DNA of 47,304 nt, from NCBI GenBank assembly GCA_028288505.1, contig JAQBNN010000070.1, positions 1 to 47,304 of the forward strand, given 5' to 3'. Shown here piece after piece: positions 15,736 to 24,123 of this stretch. Origin of the DNA: Segetibacter sp. GTDB lineage: Bacteria; Bacteroidota; Bacteroidia; Chitinophagales; Chitinophagaceae. The stretch's first letter is position 1, and each line of letters opens with the position of its first letter. Made by a program: the position numbers and the translations under genes. Under the pieces are notes generated by a model that had not been told where the DNA came from, did not search any database, and saw only the letters and a list, made by a program, of their open reading frames with translations.

Positions 15736-16638
15736 TTGAACGAACAGCGAAAAGGACATCTTGCAGTACTTGCGGCTAATATTATTTTCGCTGCAAACTT
15801 CAGTGTCGTTAAGTTTATTACGCCTTCTTTAATAAAGCCTTTTGCTTTAAACGTGGTACGTGTTGTTGTAAGTGTCGCCCTGTTCTGGATCATGTATTTT
15901 TTAAAGCCATCAACTATAGGTATTCAAAAGAAACATATCTCTCGTTTTCTAGTTTGCGCTGCTACCGGGGTCGCATTAAACCAAATGCTGTTTATAAAAG
16001 GAATTTCCTTAACCACCTCTATTCACGGAGCCCTGCTTATGTTAGGCTCTCCAATCTTTATCACCTTTATTGCCGCCTGGCTTTTGAAAGAAAGATTAGG
16101 CCTTACCAAAATACTCGGGCTAGTTATAGGTGTTGGCGGAGGCGTTCTTCTTATCTCGATGAAGGAAACTTCGGGCACTGGGAGTAATATAATTTTAGGC
16201 GACATTCTTGTTTTGGTAAATGCCATTTCTTATGCGTTCTATCTGGTGCTTGTTCGCCCATTAATGAAAGAGTATACACCTATACATGTAATGCGCTGGG
16301 TATTTACGTTTGGCATGTTCATGATCCTTCCTTTCGGTTTGCATGAAACTGCTGGTGTTAATTGGCAGGCCTTTAATAGTGCATCGTGGATCTCGCTTTC
16401 ATTTGTTGTGATCGGTGCTACTTTTTTTGCCTACCTGTTCAATATTTATGGCGTTAACGTTATTGGCCCATCAGCTACTGGTGCATACATTTATACGCAA
16501 CCTGTTTTTGCTACCATCGTTGCAATGGCGTTTTTAGGCGAGCATATTACAACTCCTAAAATTCTTGCAGGGTTATTAATCTTTGCAGGTGTTTTCCTGG
16601 TGAATTATAAGAGTAAAGCGCCAGGCCAGCCAGCGTAG
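15736..16638 (+). CDS. EamA family (DMT) transporter
   Basis: A 300-residue inner-membrane protein with about ten transmembrane helices arranged as two EamA halves (residues about 10-140 and 155-290). The first half ends near GLVIGVGGGVLLI and the second near GLLIFAGVFLVNY, the duplicated signature of drug/metabolite transporters. The start is TTG (TTGAACGAACAG), since no ATG precedes the conserved first helix. It lies six bases after the glycosyltransferase gene. Substrate is unknown. Confidence 0.88.
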   Translation: MNEQRKGHLAVLAANIIFAANFSVVKFITPSLIKPFALNVVRVVVSVALFWIMYFLKPSTIGIQKKHISRFLVCAATGVALNQMLFIKGISLTTSIHGALLMLGSPIFITFIAAWLLKERLGLTKILGLVIGVGGGVLLISMKETSGTGSNIILGDILVLVNAISYAFYLVLVRPLMKEYTPIHVMRWVFTFGMFMILPFGLHETAGVNWQAFNSASWISLSFVVIGATFFAYLFNIYGVNVIGPSATGAYIYTQPVFATIVAMAFLGEHITTPKILAGLLIFAGVFLVNYKSKAPGQPA

Positions 16639-16668
16639 AAGCCAAGACTGCAGAGTTTTTATTTTTCT

Positions 16669-16727
16669 TTTTTGTATACAGGCTGTATAGTCCTAATTCA
16701 ACATTGTTGCGTCGCAATTCGTTCATC
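16669..16727 (-). repeat. GTAC-palindrome element, copy 9 (class A)
   Basis: Minus orientation, in a convergent gap. On the minus strand it begins GATGAACGAATTGCGACGCA, with a diverged middle, and ends in TGTATACAAAAAA. It faces copy 8 across the aminotransferase-to-EamA genes. Confidence 0.78.
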
Positions 16728-16764
16728 TCTAGTGCTACTATTAAGCTTTTCCCGTGTTTTGTTT

Positions 16765-17478
16765 TTATGAAGCCTTTCCCAATATTCTCACTGCTACCTG
16801 TTCATGCAATTGATTGTAGCACAGGTATTCGTATTCATATCCGGTTTCTTCAATCCATTCCTGAAATGCTTTAAACTCATGCTCCTGCCACCTTGGATAA
16901 TTGAAGTACTCATCGAAGATGATGATTGTTCCCTCTATAATCCGGTGTTTCATAAAATCAAAAATTACCTTAGTCGACGAGTACAAATCACAATCTACGT
17001 GTAGTAAGGCCAGCGGTTGTGAGTTTTGCTGGACAAATAATGGTAAAGTTTCGTTGAACCAACCTTTATGTAAAACAACATTTGCTTCGAATTTCGGTAG
17101 CGCTCCCTTTAGGTCAAAAAAACCTTCCCCATATCCGGGCTTCCAGTATTCGGGTAGTCCTTCAAAAGAATCGAATCCATGAAAAGTGACGTTTTTATTT
17201 GGAGCCATGTAATTAATGGAGGAGCCTTTATATACTCCAAACTCACAATACAACCCATCTTCTATGAGCGGCACCTTGTTAAAAATGAAATCGTATACTT
17301 CAAACGAAGTATTTAAGGGAATAGCAAGTTCCATGTTATTTAAAACATAGTAAGCGGTCTCCGTATTGGCAATTTCGAGCAGCCTGTTTTCGATGTTGGT
17401 TATGGACTTTTTAACTTCGTCTTTAACATGAACACGTACACGCTTTATTACTTTGTTGAGGCTCTTAAACAGGTACAT
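16765..17478 (-). CDS. TylF/MycF-like class I SAM-dependent methyltransferase
   Basis: A 237-residue protein of the macrocin O-methyltransferase (TylF/MycF) family. Seen are the SAM loop YCEFGVYKGSSINYM, the FHGFDSFEGLPEYW segment, LLHVDCDLYSSTK and IIFDEYFNYPRWQEHE, where the acidic residues bind a metal in characterised relatives. Family members methylate sugar hydroxyls in antibiotics and surface glycans. Here it stands alone between repeat copies 9 and 10, with no sugar or antibiotic gene around, so its target is unknown. Confidence 0.85.
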   Translation of the reverse strand: MYLFKSLNKVIKRVRVHVKDEVKKSITNIENRLLEIANTETAYYVLNNMELAIPLNTSFEVYDFIFNKVPLIEDGLYCEFGVYKGSSINYMAPNKNVTFHGFDSFEGLPEYWKPGYGEGFFDLKGALPKFEANVVLHKGWFNETLPLFVQQNSQPLALLHVDCDLYSSTKVIFDFMKHRIIEGTIIIFDEYFNYPRWQEHEFKAFQEWIEETGYEYEYLCYNQLHEQVAVRILGKAS

Positions 17479-17724
17479 TTAATATTTGTTTAGTTGTTTC
17501 CAATCCGGTTTTACATATAACTTTTCCAATCGTTCTGGTTGTTTCTTAAGCTTACCTGCGAGGCTTAAGCACTAAACATAAACTATTTACTGGCGCAAAA
17601 AATATAGTAAGGTTCTCGGGCACAGCTAAGAGTTGAAATACTTACACATACTAACCTAAAATGGTAGCCAAAAAAAGAAGTAAAACGAATGCAGTTTGAA
17701 ACTTGTGGTGCTATATGATAAACA
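17479..17724. other. Intergenic region without a recognised gene
   Basis: Upstream of the methyltransferase gene and up to repeat copy 10. An exact TTAAGC/GCTTAA-type inverted repeat lies near 17548-17571 (TTAAGC TTACCTGCGAG GCTTAA). No gene seen. Confidence 0.4.
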
Positions 17725-17780
17725 GATGAAGTGATGCGACGCAACGATGATGCTATGGAATACTAATGCTTGTATTAAAA
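17725..17780 (+). repeat. GTAC-palindrome element, copy 10 (class A)
   Basis: Begins GATGAAGTGATGCGACGC (one base shorter than consensus), then AACGATGATGCTATGGAA and tail ACTAATGCTTGTATTAAAA. It ends 12 bp from the stop of the SixA-like gene. Confidence 0.88.
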
Positions 17781-17791
17781 TTATTTTAACC

Positions 17792-18283
17792 TTAGTGGGT
17801 TAACTTGGGAAAGTCGAAGAACAAGAATTCTTTTGGGGCGTTTTTAAAATCTTTCCAAAGTTTTATATTGGCTTTAACTGCAAAGATACCACAGGTAGGC
17901 ATGTTGTTGATACGGGCATTACTTAGCGAGTTTGCAAACTCGGTAATACCGGGATTGTGAGAAAAAATAGCAACTGTTTTATCAGAGTCATTCTGGTCTT
18001 CAACTACAGAATAAAAAACATTTAGGGTTGCTTCATATAATGCCGGAACCGTGATGATATGTTTATTTTTTACATCGTAGGCTCCAGCAAAATATACAGC
18101 TGTAGTATATGCACGTGTTGCGGGGCTGCTTATAAAACGATCTATCTCAATCTTCTTTTTAAGCAACCGCTTAGCCATTTCGGGGGCATTTTTAATTCCC
18201 CTTTCATTTAGTGGGCGGTCGCGATCGCTAACGGCGTAATCCCAACTGCTTTTAGCATGGCGTATCAACAATAACAATTTCAT
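17792..18283 (-). CDS. SixA-like histidine phosphatase
   Basis: A 163-residue cytoplasmic protein of the histidine phosphatase (RHG) superfamily. It starts MKLLLLIRHAKSSW with the catalytic Arg8-His9 pair and shows RPLNERG, ISSPATRAYTTA and a late FSHNPGI containing the second catalytic His. Length and motifs match SixA, which in E. coli removes phosphate from a His residue of phosphotransfer proteins; the target here is unknown. The upstream in-frame Met at 18337 is rejected because the RHG motif lies at the internal start. Confidence 0.86.
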   Translation of the reverse strand: MKLLLLIRHAKSSWDYAVSDRDRPLNERGIKNAPEMAKRLLKKKIEIDRFISSPATRAYTTAVYFAGAYDVKNKHIITVPALYEATLNVFYSVVEDQNDSDKTVAIFSHNPGITEFANSLSNARINNMPTCGIFAVKANIKLWKDFKNAPKEFLFFDFPKLTH

Positions 18284-18406
18284 AATAGAGATTTGATTGC
18301 TGAAATTACTGTATAAAAATAACCGTAGAAAAAGCACTGATTGTGAATAAGTGTGAGGTCTCTCTTGCTTACTGCGTTTGTTGTTTTCTATGGCTAAAAA
18401 TATTAT

Positions 18407-20254
18407 TTAGTAACCTCTCTCGTTCTTGCCTTCCATGTAGTTAATGAAAGCCTTGTTAACCACTTTATTGCCACCAGGTGTTGGGTAATTGCCTGTAAAA
18501 TACCAATCACCCGTGTTGGTTGGGCAACTTGCATGTAGGTCTTCAATGGTTTGGTAAATAACTTCAACCGGGGTTTCAATATCAGGAGGCGTAATCAGTT
18601 GAGCGATCTTGTTAGATATTTCTTCTGTAGTAAAAGGTTTGTATACTTGTCTTACTACATTTTCTGTATGTAGCTGGCTGTTGCACTGCAGTTCTTTACA
18701 CCTTGCATACAGTTCGTCTAATAAAGGCATCATGTTCCTTTCTTTCAGCAAAGCAGTAGCAGCTTTAAAAGCAATAAAATCACCCAGCTTACTCATATCT
18801 ATTCCATAGCAATCGGGGTAACGTATCTGTGGGGCAGATGAAACAACAATGATCTTTTTCGGCTTCAGCCTCGAGAGCATTCTTACGATACTTTCTCTAA
18901 GGGTAGTGCCTCTAACTATCGAATCATCAATAACTACAAGGGTATCTACAAAATCACGAACCGTTCCGTAAGTTATGTCGTACACGTGTTGCACCATTTC
19001 ATTACGATTGTTATCCTCGGTAATAAATGTGCGCAGTTTTACGTCTTTTATGGCAATTTTTTCCTGCCTGATCTTTCGGTTGATCATAGCAGAAAGTTTC
19101 TCTTCGTCAACCTCGTTACCCCAGCTTAAAATACGTGATACTTTAATCTGGTTCAGGTAATCTTCCATGCCTTTAACCAACCCAAAATAGGCTACCTCTG
19201 CTGTATTGGGGATATAAGAAAAGATAGTATTCTTTAGATCGTAGTCTATTCGCTCAAGTACGGGTTTACTAAGTTTATGGCCAAGTGTAATTCTTTCGCG
19301 GTAAATCTTTTCGTCGCTACCACGGCTAAAATAAATTCTTTCGAAGCTGCAGGCGCGCCTTTCTTTTACATGTAAAACCTGTTCAATTTTGTAAGTACCG
19401 TCAGACTTTACTATTAACGCATTCCCGGGCATTAGCTCCAGCACTTCATTTTCACCTACATTAAAAGTTGTTCTAATAGCTGCTCTTTCACTAGCGGCAA
19501 CTATTACATCATCGTTAATATAGTAATACGCTGGGCGGATGCCATTTGCGTCACGTAAAACGAAACTATCGCCTGTTCCTAATAAGCCACCTATTGTAAA
19601 GCCCCCATCAAACAATGAAGCTGCCTTTCTTAATACTGAAGCTATGTTTCGCTCATCTAGGTTGGCCTCATCTTCCTTAACTAAAAAGTGATGTATCACT
19701 TCCAGCATTGCAGCAAGATCGCTTTGCTTGGAAAAATCGCCAACTTCAAAATTAATATGCTTGAAAAGCTCTTCTGTATTAATGAGATTAAAGTTGCCCG
19801 CCAGTGCAAGGTTACGAGCAGGTATCGCGTGTCGTTTAATAAAGGGATGACAAAATTCAACGTTGTTCTTTCCCTGGGTGCCATAGCGCAAATGCCCCAG
19901 TAGTAGTTCGCCTAAAAAAGGCAGGTGACCTTTAAGTAGTCCCGGGTGTTTTTTTATGTCAGGCTGGTATTTCTCCAGTTCGTTAAATTCTTTACCAATA
20001 GTAGCAAAAAGATCAGCTATTGCTTGTTGAGCATTGCTGCGATGGCGGTACATAAAAGGATAACCTGGTTCTACATTCAATTTTACTGCGGCTAATCCTG
20101 CACCATCCTGTCCACGGTTGTGTTGCTTTTCCATAAGCAGGTATAGCTTATTTAAGCCATACATAACGCTGCCATATTGTTGCAAGTAATAAGAGAACGG
20201 CTTTCTTAAACGTATGAATGCAAGTCCACATTCATGTTTTATTTCATCACTCAT
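18407..20254 (-). CDS. purF: PurF-like amidophosphoribosyltransferase
   Basis: Homologous to amidophosphoribosyltransferase, which makes phosphoribosylamine from PRPP and glutamine in the first step of purine synthesis. From the start at 20254 it has 615 residues, longer than E. coli PurF (505). The N-terminal nucleophile is Cys9 of MSDEIKHEC, so a short propeptide must be removed. The glutaminase domain (LLGHLRYGTQGKNN) is followed by a PRTase domain with the PRPP loop VVIDDSIVRGTT. The extra length is at the C-terminus and in insertions. No other pur gene is near. It may be a variant with a modified role. Confidence 0.82.
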   Translation of the reverse strand: MSDEIKHECGLAFIRLRKPFSYYLQQYGSVMYGLNKLYLLMEKQHNRGQDGAGLAAVKLNVEPGYPFMYRHRSNAQQAIADLFATIGKEFNELEKYQPDIKKHPGLLKGHLPFLGELLLGHLRYGTQGKNNVEFCHPFIKRHAIPARNLALAGNFNLINTEELFKHINFEVGDFSKQSDLAAMLEVIHHFLVKEDEANLDERNIASVLRKAASLFDGGFTIGGLLGTGDSFVLRDANGIRPAYYYINDDVIVAASERAAIRTTFNVGENEVLELMPGNALIVKSDGTYKIEQVLHVKERRACSFERIYFSRGSDEKIYRERITLGHKLSKPVLERIDYDLKNTIFSYIPNTAEVAYFGLVKGMEDYLNQIKVSRILSWGNEVDEEKLSAMINRKIRQEKIAIKDVKLRTFITEDNNRNEMVQHVYDITYGTVRDFVDTLVVIDDSIVRGTTLRESIVRMLSRLKPKKIIVVSSAPQIRYPDCYGIDMSKLGDFIAFKAATALLKERNMMPLLDELYARCKELQCNSQLHTENVVRQVYKPFTTEEISNKIAQLITPPDIETPVEVIYQTIEDLHASCPTNTGDWYFTGNYPTPGGNKVVNKAFINYMEGKNERGY

Positions 20255-20443
20255 ATAAAAATCAAGTCGCGAAGGTATTAAGATATTTGTTTTGCCAATG
20301 TTATAATAACTGCTTTTGAACGAGAAAGGGTGTGCATGTCGCAATCTCTTTCTATAAAACTGGCACTACTTGACTAAGCAGCTTTACTATTTGTCGAAAA
20401 ACTACGTTGTACTATAAAAAATTTTGCGTGGTACATACTTTTT

Positions 20444-21004
20444 TTATTTTCTGTTTTGGGTAAGCACCAACTTCTCGGCAAGCCATAAAAATTCCTGAAC
20501 AAAAACATCAACAGACTTTTGAAAACTTTTTTCGAGCAGGTTTCCTTCAAAATCAAACTTCTTGTCAACGAAAGGCGTCACCATCATATAAGGGCTTGGA
20601 ATACCAAACAAAGCACAAATAAACTGTTGCATTTGCATTGCTGCTCTTATGCCACCCAAAGCGCCTGGAGAGGCGGTAACAATACCAAAAGGCTTGTGCG
20701 TTTGCTTCGGAAAATGATCGAACAGGTTTTTCATTGCAGCCGTATAGCTTCCATTATATTCTGGCGAAACAAGTATAAAAGCATCAGCAGCAAACATTCT
20801 TTCCGACAGCGGTCTGTACACTTCCGGTGTTCTTTCTACTGCAGTATAAACTTCTTGCTGAAGGGCTAAAATGTTCCATTCCCGTACGTCAATTATTCCT
20901 ACTTTATGGGCAGTAGTCGTCGATAAGTATTTATGAAGGAACAACGCTACTCTTTGTGTTATACTTTCTTTCCTGGGGCTTCCGGCCACTATTTCTATAT
21001 TCAT
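20444..21004 (-). CDS. NADPH-dependent FMN reductase family protein
   Basis: A 186-residue flavodoxin-like protein. Visible are MNIEIVAGSPRKESITQRVA (flavin-phosphate loop), FILVSPEYNGSYTAAMKNLFD, and GIVTASPGALGGIRAAMQ, all in the positions found in the NAD(P)H-dependent FMN/azo/chromate reductase family. It should be cytoplasmic and reduce quinones, azo dyes or similar compounds; the natural substrate is not known. It lies about 190 bp upstream of purF on the same strand. Confidence 0.88.
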   Translation of the reverse strand: MNIEIVAGSPRKESITQRVALFLHKYLSTTTAHKVGIIDVREWNILALQQEVYTAVERTPEVYRPLSERMFAADAFILVSPEYNGSYTAAMKNLFDHFPKQTHKPFGIVTASPGALGGIRAAMQMQQFICALFGIPSPYMMVTPFVDKKFDFEGNLLEKSFQKSVDVFVQEFLWLAEKLVLTQNRK

Positions 21005-21020
21005 TTCCTATGTCTGTTAT

Positions 21021-21077
21021 TTTTTTTGAAGCGAGCATTAGTTTACATGGCAACATTGTTGTGTCACTCACTTGTAC
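21021..21077 (-). repeat. GTAC-palindrome element, copy 11 (class B)
   Basis: Minus orientation. Palindrome block with one change (CAACAATG for CAACGATG) ending in TTGTAC; on the plus strand the other end is TTTTTTTGAAGCGAGC. The palindrome end is six bases from the stop of the pirin gene, and the element faces copy 10 across the SixA, PurF and FMN reductase genes. Confidence 0.85.
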
Positions 21078-21083
21078 AGTTTT

Positions 21084-21794
21084 TTAATGATTGATCGGTA
21101 CCTCTATCACCAAAAACTCTGTCTCTTCGGCACTAACGATGGTGTTGATATTTGTTTGCCAAACACCCATAGCATCTCTTCGATTCAATTGCTCCCCGTT
21201 AATAGTTAATTGACCTTCCAAAACAAAAACGTAAACGCATTTGTTCTCAGGTTCAAAAGTGTAAGTAATCTTTTGAGGTGTTTCAAAATAACCTAAGGTT
21301 AAAGTAGCATTCTGGTTAATCCAGCAATGTTGTACGCCTTCTTTGTTGCTTACAACTACCTGTAATTTGTTCTTCCGTTTTTCTTTCGGGAAAGAACGCT
21401 TCTGGTAACGAGGCTGTATGTTCTGCAACTTTGGTTCAATCCATATCTGCAGAAACTGTACTTCTTCATTACCTACATTATATTCTTCGTGCCGGAGACC
21501 ACTTCCTGCGCTCATTATCTGTACGCCACCTTCTTCTACAACTTCACTGTAACCAAGGCTGTCCTTGTGGTTCATTTTGCCTTTAAGCATTATGCTTATG
21601 ATCTCCATATTGGTGTGAGCATGAAGGCCGAAGCCACCACCTTTCTCCACGCTGTCATCATTCAAAACCTTCAACAGGCCAAACCCACGATTTACAGGAT
21701 TTTGATAAGATGAAAACGCAAATGAAAGGTGGCTTACCAGCCAGCCAATATCTTTTACACCACGGTCACCGGCACGATGAATAATAGATTGCAT
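21084..21794 (-). CDS. Pirin family protein (first copy)
   Basis: A 236-residue bicupin of the pirin family. It shows NRGFGLLKVLNDD, GFGLHAHTNMEIISIMLKG with the metal-binding His-x-His and Glu, then GVQIMSAGSGLRHEEYN with a further His, and a C-terminal cupin (YVFVLEGQLTINGEQLNRRDAMGV). Bacterial pirins have been reported as quercetinases or regulators of pyruvate metabolism. It overlaps the upstream yceI-like gene by one base (TAATG), so both are cotranslated. A paralog lies at 22550. Confidence 0.92.
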   Translation of the reverse strand: MQSIIHRAGDRGVKDIGWLVSHLSFAFSSYQNPVNRGFGLLKVLNDDSVEKGGGFGLHAHTNMEIISIMLKGKMNHKDSLGYSEVVEEGGVQIMSAGSGLRHEEYNVGNEEVQFLQIWIEPKLQNIQPRYQKRSFPKEKRKNKLQVVVSNKEGVQHCWINQNATLTLGYFETPQKITYTFEPENKCVYVFVLEGQLTINGEQLNRRDAMGVWQTNINTIVSAEETEFLVIEVPINH

Positions 21795-22321
21795 TATGCC
21801 TGTTTAATCATTTCAACATTAAGCACCAGTCTAACCTCGTCGGCCACTACAACTCCACCGGCTTCCGTAACCGCGCTCCACTTAAGGCCGAAATCTTTAC
21901 GGTTTATCTTACCATTTATTTCAAAACCTTTTCTTTCCATTCCCCATGGGTCAACAACGTCGCCGTTGAAATCAACTTTCAATGAAACTGGTTTAGTTAC
22001 GTCACGTATTGTTAAGTCGCCTTTTAGCGTGTATTCCTCGTTGGAAACTTTCTCGATGCTTGTACTCTTAAAAGTCATTTTAGGAAATTTTTCTGCGTTG
22101 AAAAAGTCGTCACTTTTTAAGTGGGCGTCCCTGTCAGCACTTTTTGTATCTACGCTGTCAATATCAGCTTCAAAAGATGCTGTTGCTTTTGTAAGGTCGT
22201 TTTCGTCAACTTCAAGGGTAGCATCGAAGGTTTTAAAAATACCTGTAACGGTAGAAATCATAAGGTGCTTAACCTTAAACATTACATCGGAGTGCGCAGG
22301 ATCGATTTTGTAAGTAGCCAT
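21794..22321 (-). CDS. YceI family protein
   Basis: A 175-residue protein of the YceI family, a lipocalin-like barrel that binds isoprenoid-type lipids. It starts MATYKIDPAHSDVMFKVKHL and has GIFKTFDATLEVDEND, the SADRDAHLKSDDFFNAEKFP block, FKSTSIEKV and LTIRDVTKPVSLKVDF, all diagnostic. There is no signal peptide, so this copy is cytoplasmic, unlike the periplasmic E. coli YceI. It is translationally coupled to the first pirin gene (TAATG overlap), and a MarR regulator lies close upstream on the same strand. Confidence 0.92.
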   Translation of the reverse strand: MATYKIDPAHSDVMFKVKHLMISTVTGIFKTFDATLEVDENDLTKATASFEADIDSVDTKSADRDAHLKSDDFFNAEKFPKMTFKSTSIEKVSNEEYTLKGDLTIRDVTKPVSLKVDFNGDVVDPWGMERKGFEINGKINRKDFGLKWSAVTEAGGVVVADEVRLVLNVEMIKQA

Positions 22322-22387
22322 TTTTTGTTGTTTTTATGATTAATAATAATTTGCTTCATGAAAAACACTTTGAGCACAGCACCGTAA

Positions 22388-22443
22388 GTACAGTGAGTGA
22401 CACAACGATGCTTAATTGAAAAACTAAACCCCTGTAAGCAAAA
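22388..22443 (+). repeat. GTAC-palindrome element, copy 12 (class B)
   Basis: GTACAGTGAGTGACACAAC, one base short of the class B block, then a diverged middle and the tail CCCTGTAAGCAAAA. It lies between the yceI-like and second pirin genes. Confidence 0.75.
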
Positions 22444-22549
22444 TTTCCTATTAGGTTTAATTATATAAAAATTAGTCCTAGCTCAAACATTAAGCCGTCG
22501 AGTTCTTTTTACCCGTAGAAGAAGATTTTTTTGTTCTTCAATACTGGGT

Positions 22550-23263
22550 TTAGCTCAAACTCATTGGTACATCAATTAATAAAAGTTGTGCATCGGCACT
22601 TGCTTCTATGTCAAAATCCTGAACTTCTGAAATGCCTAGTGCATCCCTTTTTTTCAAAACCTGGTCGTTAATTGTTACGGTGCCCTCTAGTAAAAATACA
22701 TAAACACCGTTGCCTTCTTTTTTAACTTTGTAAGTGATTTTTTTACCCCCCTGAATGTCTGATAAAGAGAACCATGCATCCTGGTTTATCCAAACTGCAC
22801 TTTCATTGTCAGGAGCTACCACGATTTGGAAGGTATTTTTCCTCGCTTCGGCATTAAAAGTTTTTTGATCGTAACGAGGATCGATATTTCTTTTTTTAGG
22901 GATAACCCATACCTGTAGAAAGTTGGTTGTTTTATCCGAGTAGTGATTGTACTCGCTATGTTGCAAACCCGTGCCTGCACTCATAATTTGTACGTCGCCT
23001 TGGCGGATTACTTCCTTTGTTCCTGTACTGTCTTTGTGCTCTAAAGCACCTGCAAGAGGTATAGATACAATTTCCATATTATCATGTGGATGGGCACCGA
23101 AGCCTGAGCCGCCGGTAATAATATCGTCGTTTAAAACTCGTAGTGCACCAAAATGCACCTTTGCAGGATTGTGGTACTGGCCAAAACTGAAGGAATGATG
23201 ACTGTCTAACCAGCCAAAGTTTGCGTGTCCTCTTTCGGAGGCTTTGTGGAAAATCGTTTTCAT
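22550..23263 (-). CDS. Pirin family protein (second copy)
   Basis: A 237-residue bicupin, paralog of the pirin at 21084 with the same motif order: GFGAHPHDNMEIVSIPLAG, DVQIMSAGTGLQHSEYN and VYVFLLEGTVTINDQVLKKRDALG. The metal-binding His/Glu set of the N-terminal cupin is complete. It is the first gene downstream of the MarR regulator, with a 14-bp palindrome in the gap, and so is the best candidate for its regulatory target. Substrate is unknown. Confidence 0.93.
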   Translation of the reverse strand: MKTIFHKASERGHANFGWLDSHHSFSFGQYHNPAKVHFGALRVLNDDIITGGSGFGAHPHDNMEIVSIPLAGALEHKDSTGTKEVIRQGDVQIMSAGTGLQHSEYNHYSDKTTNFLQVWVIPKKRNIDPRYDQKTFNAEARKNTFQIVVAPDNESAVWINQDAWFSLSDIQGGKKITYKVKKEGNGVYVFLLEGTVTINDQVLKKRDALGISEVQDFDIEASADAQLLLIDVPMSLS

Positions 23264-23278
23264 AATTTTAATATTTTG

Positions 23279-23292
23279 CGTGTATATACACG
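23279..23292. promoter_or_regulatory. 14-bp perfect palindrome upstream of the second pirin gene
   Basis: CGTGTATATACACG, a perfect palindrome 15 bp before the pirin ATG, in the gap to the marR stop. The half-site TGTAT also occurs in the operator-like palindrome at 23778. Binding by the neighbouring MarR protein is an inference. Confidence 0.5.
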
Positions 23293-23314
23293 TACTTTTT
23301 CAAAAAAAAATCGT

Positions 23315-23770
23315 TTATTCTGCAGACCTCAATTGCTCTAATAAATTGTTCAATTCGCCGGCCTTTACTTCGCTAAGTAATAAACTGTTCTTAAAAACCT
23401 GTTCAACACGTTTTGAAGCGTTGTTTAAAATATCAATGCCAGCTATTGTAAGGTGTATAACCGTTTCACGCTTATCAATAACAGATGTAGAGCGTTTGAC
23501 CAGTTTTTTTAATTCCAGCCGGTCAACTATACGAGGAACATTAGAGCTTCTTTCAATCATTCTACAACCAATATCTCTTACGCACATTTGCACGGGATGC
23601 TTACCGTTAAGAATTCTCAGCACGTTATATTGTTCATGTGTTAATCCAACCTCTTTTAGCTCTTTGCTGATAAGCGTTTTTAACCACCATGCGGTATATA
23701 AGACATTAAGCCCGGCTTTCTGTTTCTGGCTTTCGAACTTAGTACTTTGTAAGGCGTCTTCAAGTTTCAC
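23315..23770 (-). CDS. MarR family transcriptional regulator
   Basis: A winged-helix regulator of about 151 residues. The core LTHEQYNVLRILNG, IGCRMIERSSNVPRIVDRLELKKLV (recognition helix) and KRETVIHLTIAGIDILN (wing and following helix) is typical. An in-frame ATG at 23797 exists, but it lies inside a promoter and palindrome, so the GTG at 23770 (VKLEDALQS) is the better start. The gene is followed by the second pirin and then yceI and pirin on the same strand. MarR proteins usually repress their own gene and neighbours and release DNA upon oxidants or ligands; the signal is unknown. Confidence 0.87.
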   Translation of the reverse strand: MKLEDALQSTKFESQKQKAGLNVLYTAWWLKTLISKELKEVGLTHEQYNVLRILNGKHPVQMCVRDIGCRMIERSSNVPRIVDRLELKKLVKRSTSVIDKRETVIHLTIAGIDILNNASKRVEQVFKNSLLLSEVKAGELNNLLEQLRSAE

Positions 23771-23774
23771 AACG

Positions 23775-23806
23775 CAAATGTATGTACATACATGCAATTT
23801 GCCAAA
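23775..23806 (-). promoter_or_regulatory. marR promoter with overlapping 16-bp palindromic operator
   Basis: On the minus strand a -33 TTTG, a 20-base spacer and a -7 TACATTTG match the Bacteroidetes promoter form. A perfect 16-bp palindrome, ATGTATGTACATACAT (23778-23793), covers part of the spacer and -7 box, so a bound dimer would block the promoter. The -7 box ends four bases before the GTG start. Confidence 0.65.
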
Positions 23807-23910
23807 TAATTCTTTTTCTGGATATCATTTTTGTTTTTTAAGAAATGCTAGAAGACGTTTAGTAGAATGAAGAAGGGGCGAAGGATCAAGAGTTGGACCG
23901 GAATTAAAAT

Positions 23911-23942
23911 AAAAAAGCCCTCAATTGCATTGAGGGCTTTTT
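23911..23942 (-). terminator. Rho-independent terminator of tRNA-Phe
   Basis: A strong hairpin: AAGCCCTCAAT and ATTGAGGGCTT with a three-base loop, flanked by A and T runs. It directly follows the tRNA 3' end on the minus strand and could also stop plus-strand transcripts. Confidence 0.88.
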
Positions 23943-24017
23943 GGTGGTGTGGGCCGGGATCGAACCGGCGACACAAGGATTTTCAGTCCTTTGCTCTACC
24001 GACTGAGCTACCGCACC
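23942..24017 (-). tRNA. tRNA-Phe (anticodon GAA)
   Basis: A complete 76-base cloverleaf with encoded CCA. It reads GGTGCGG (acceptor), GCTC/GAGC (D stem), AAGGA CTGAAAA TCCTT (anticodon arm with GAA) and GCCGG TTCGATC CCGGC (T arm). The 3' acceptor strand CCACACC leaves one C-A mismatch at pair 5-68, which is unusual but the rest is canonical. It lies between asnS and marR. Confidence 0.95.
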
Positions 24018-24123
24018 ATCCTTTGCAATCTTTTTCGCTTGCGGGCTGCAAATATATAACCTTAATTAAAAAGGCAAAATTTAAATTGATGTTTTTTAAA
24101 TTAGCCTGCCGCGACTATAGATT

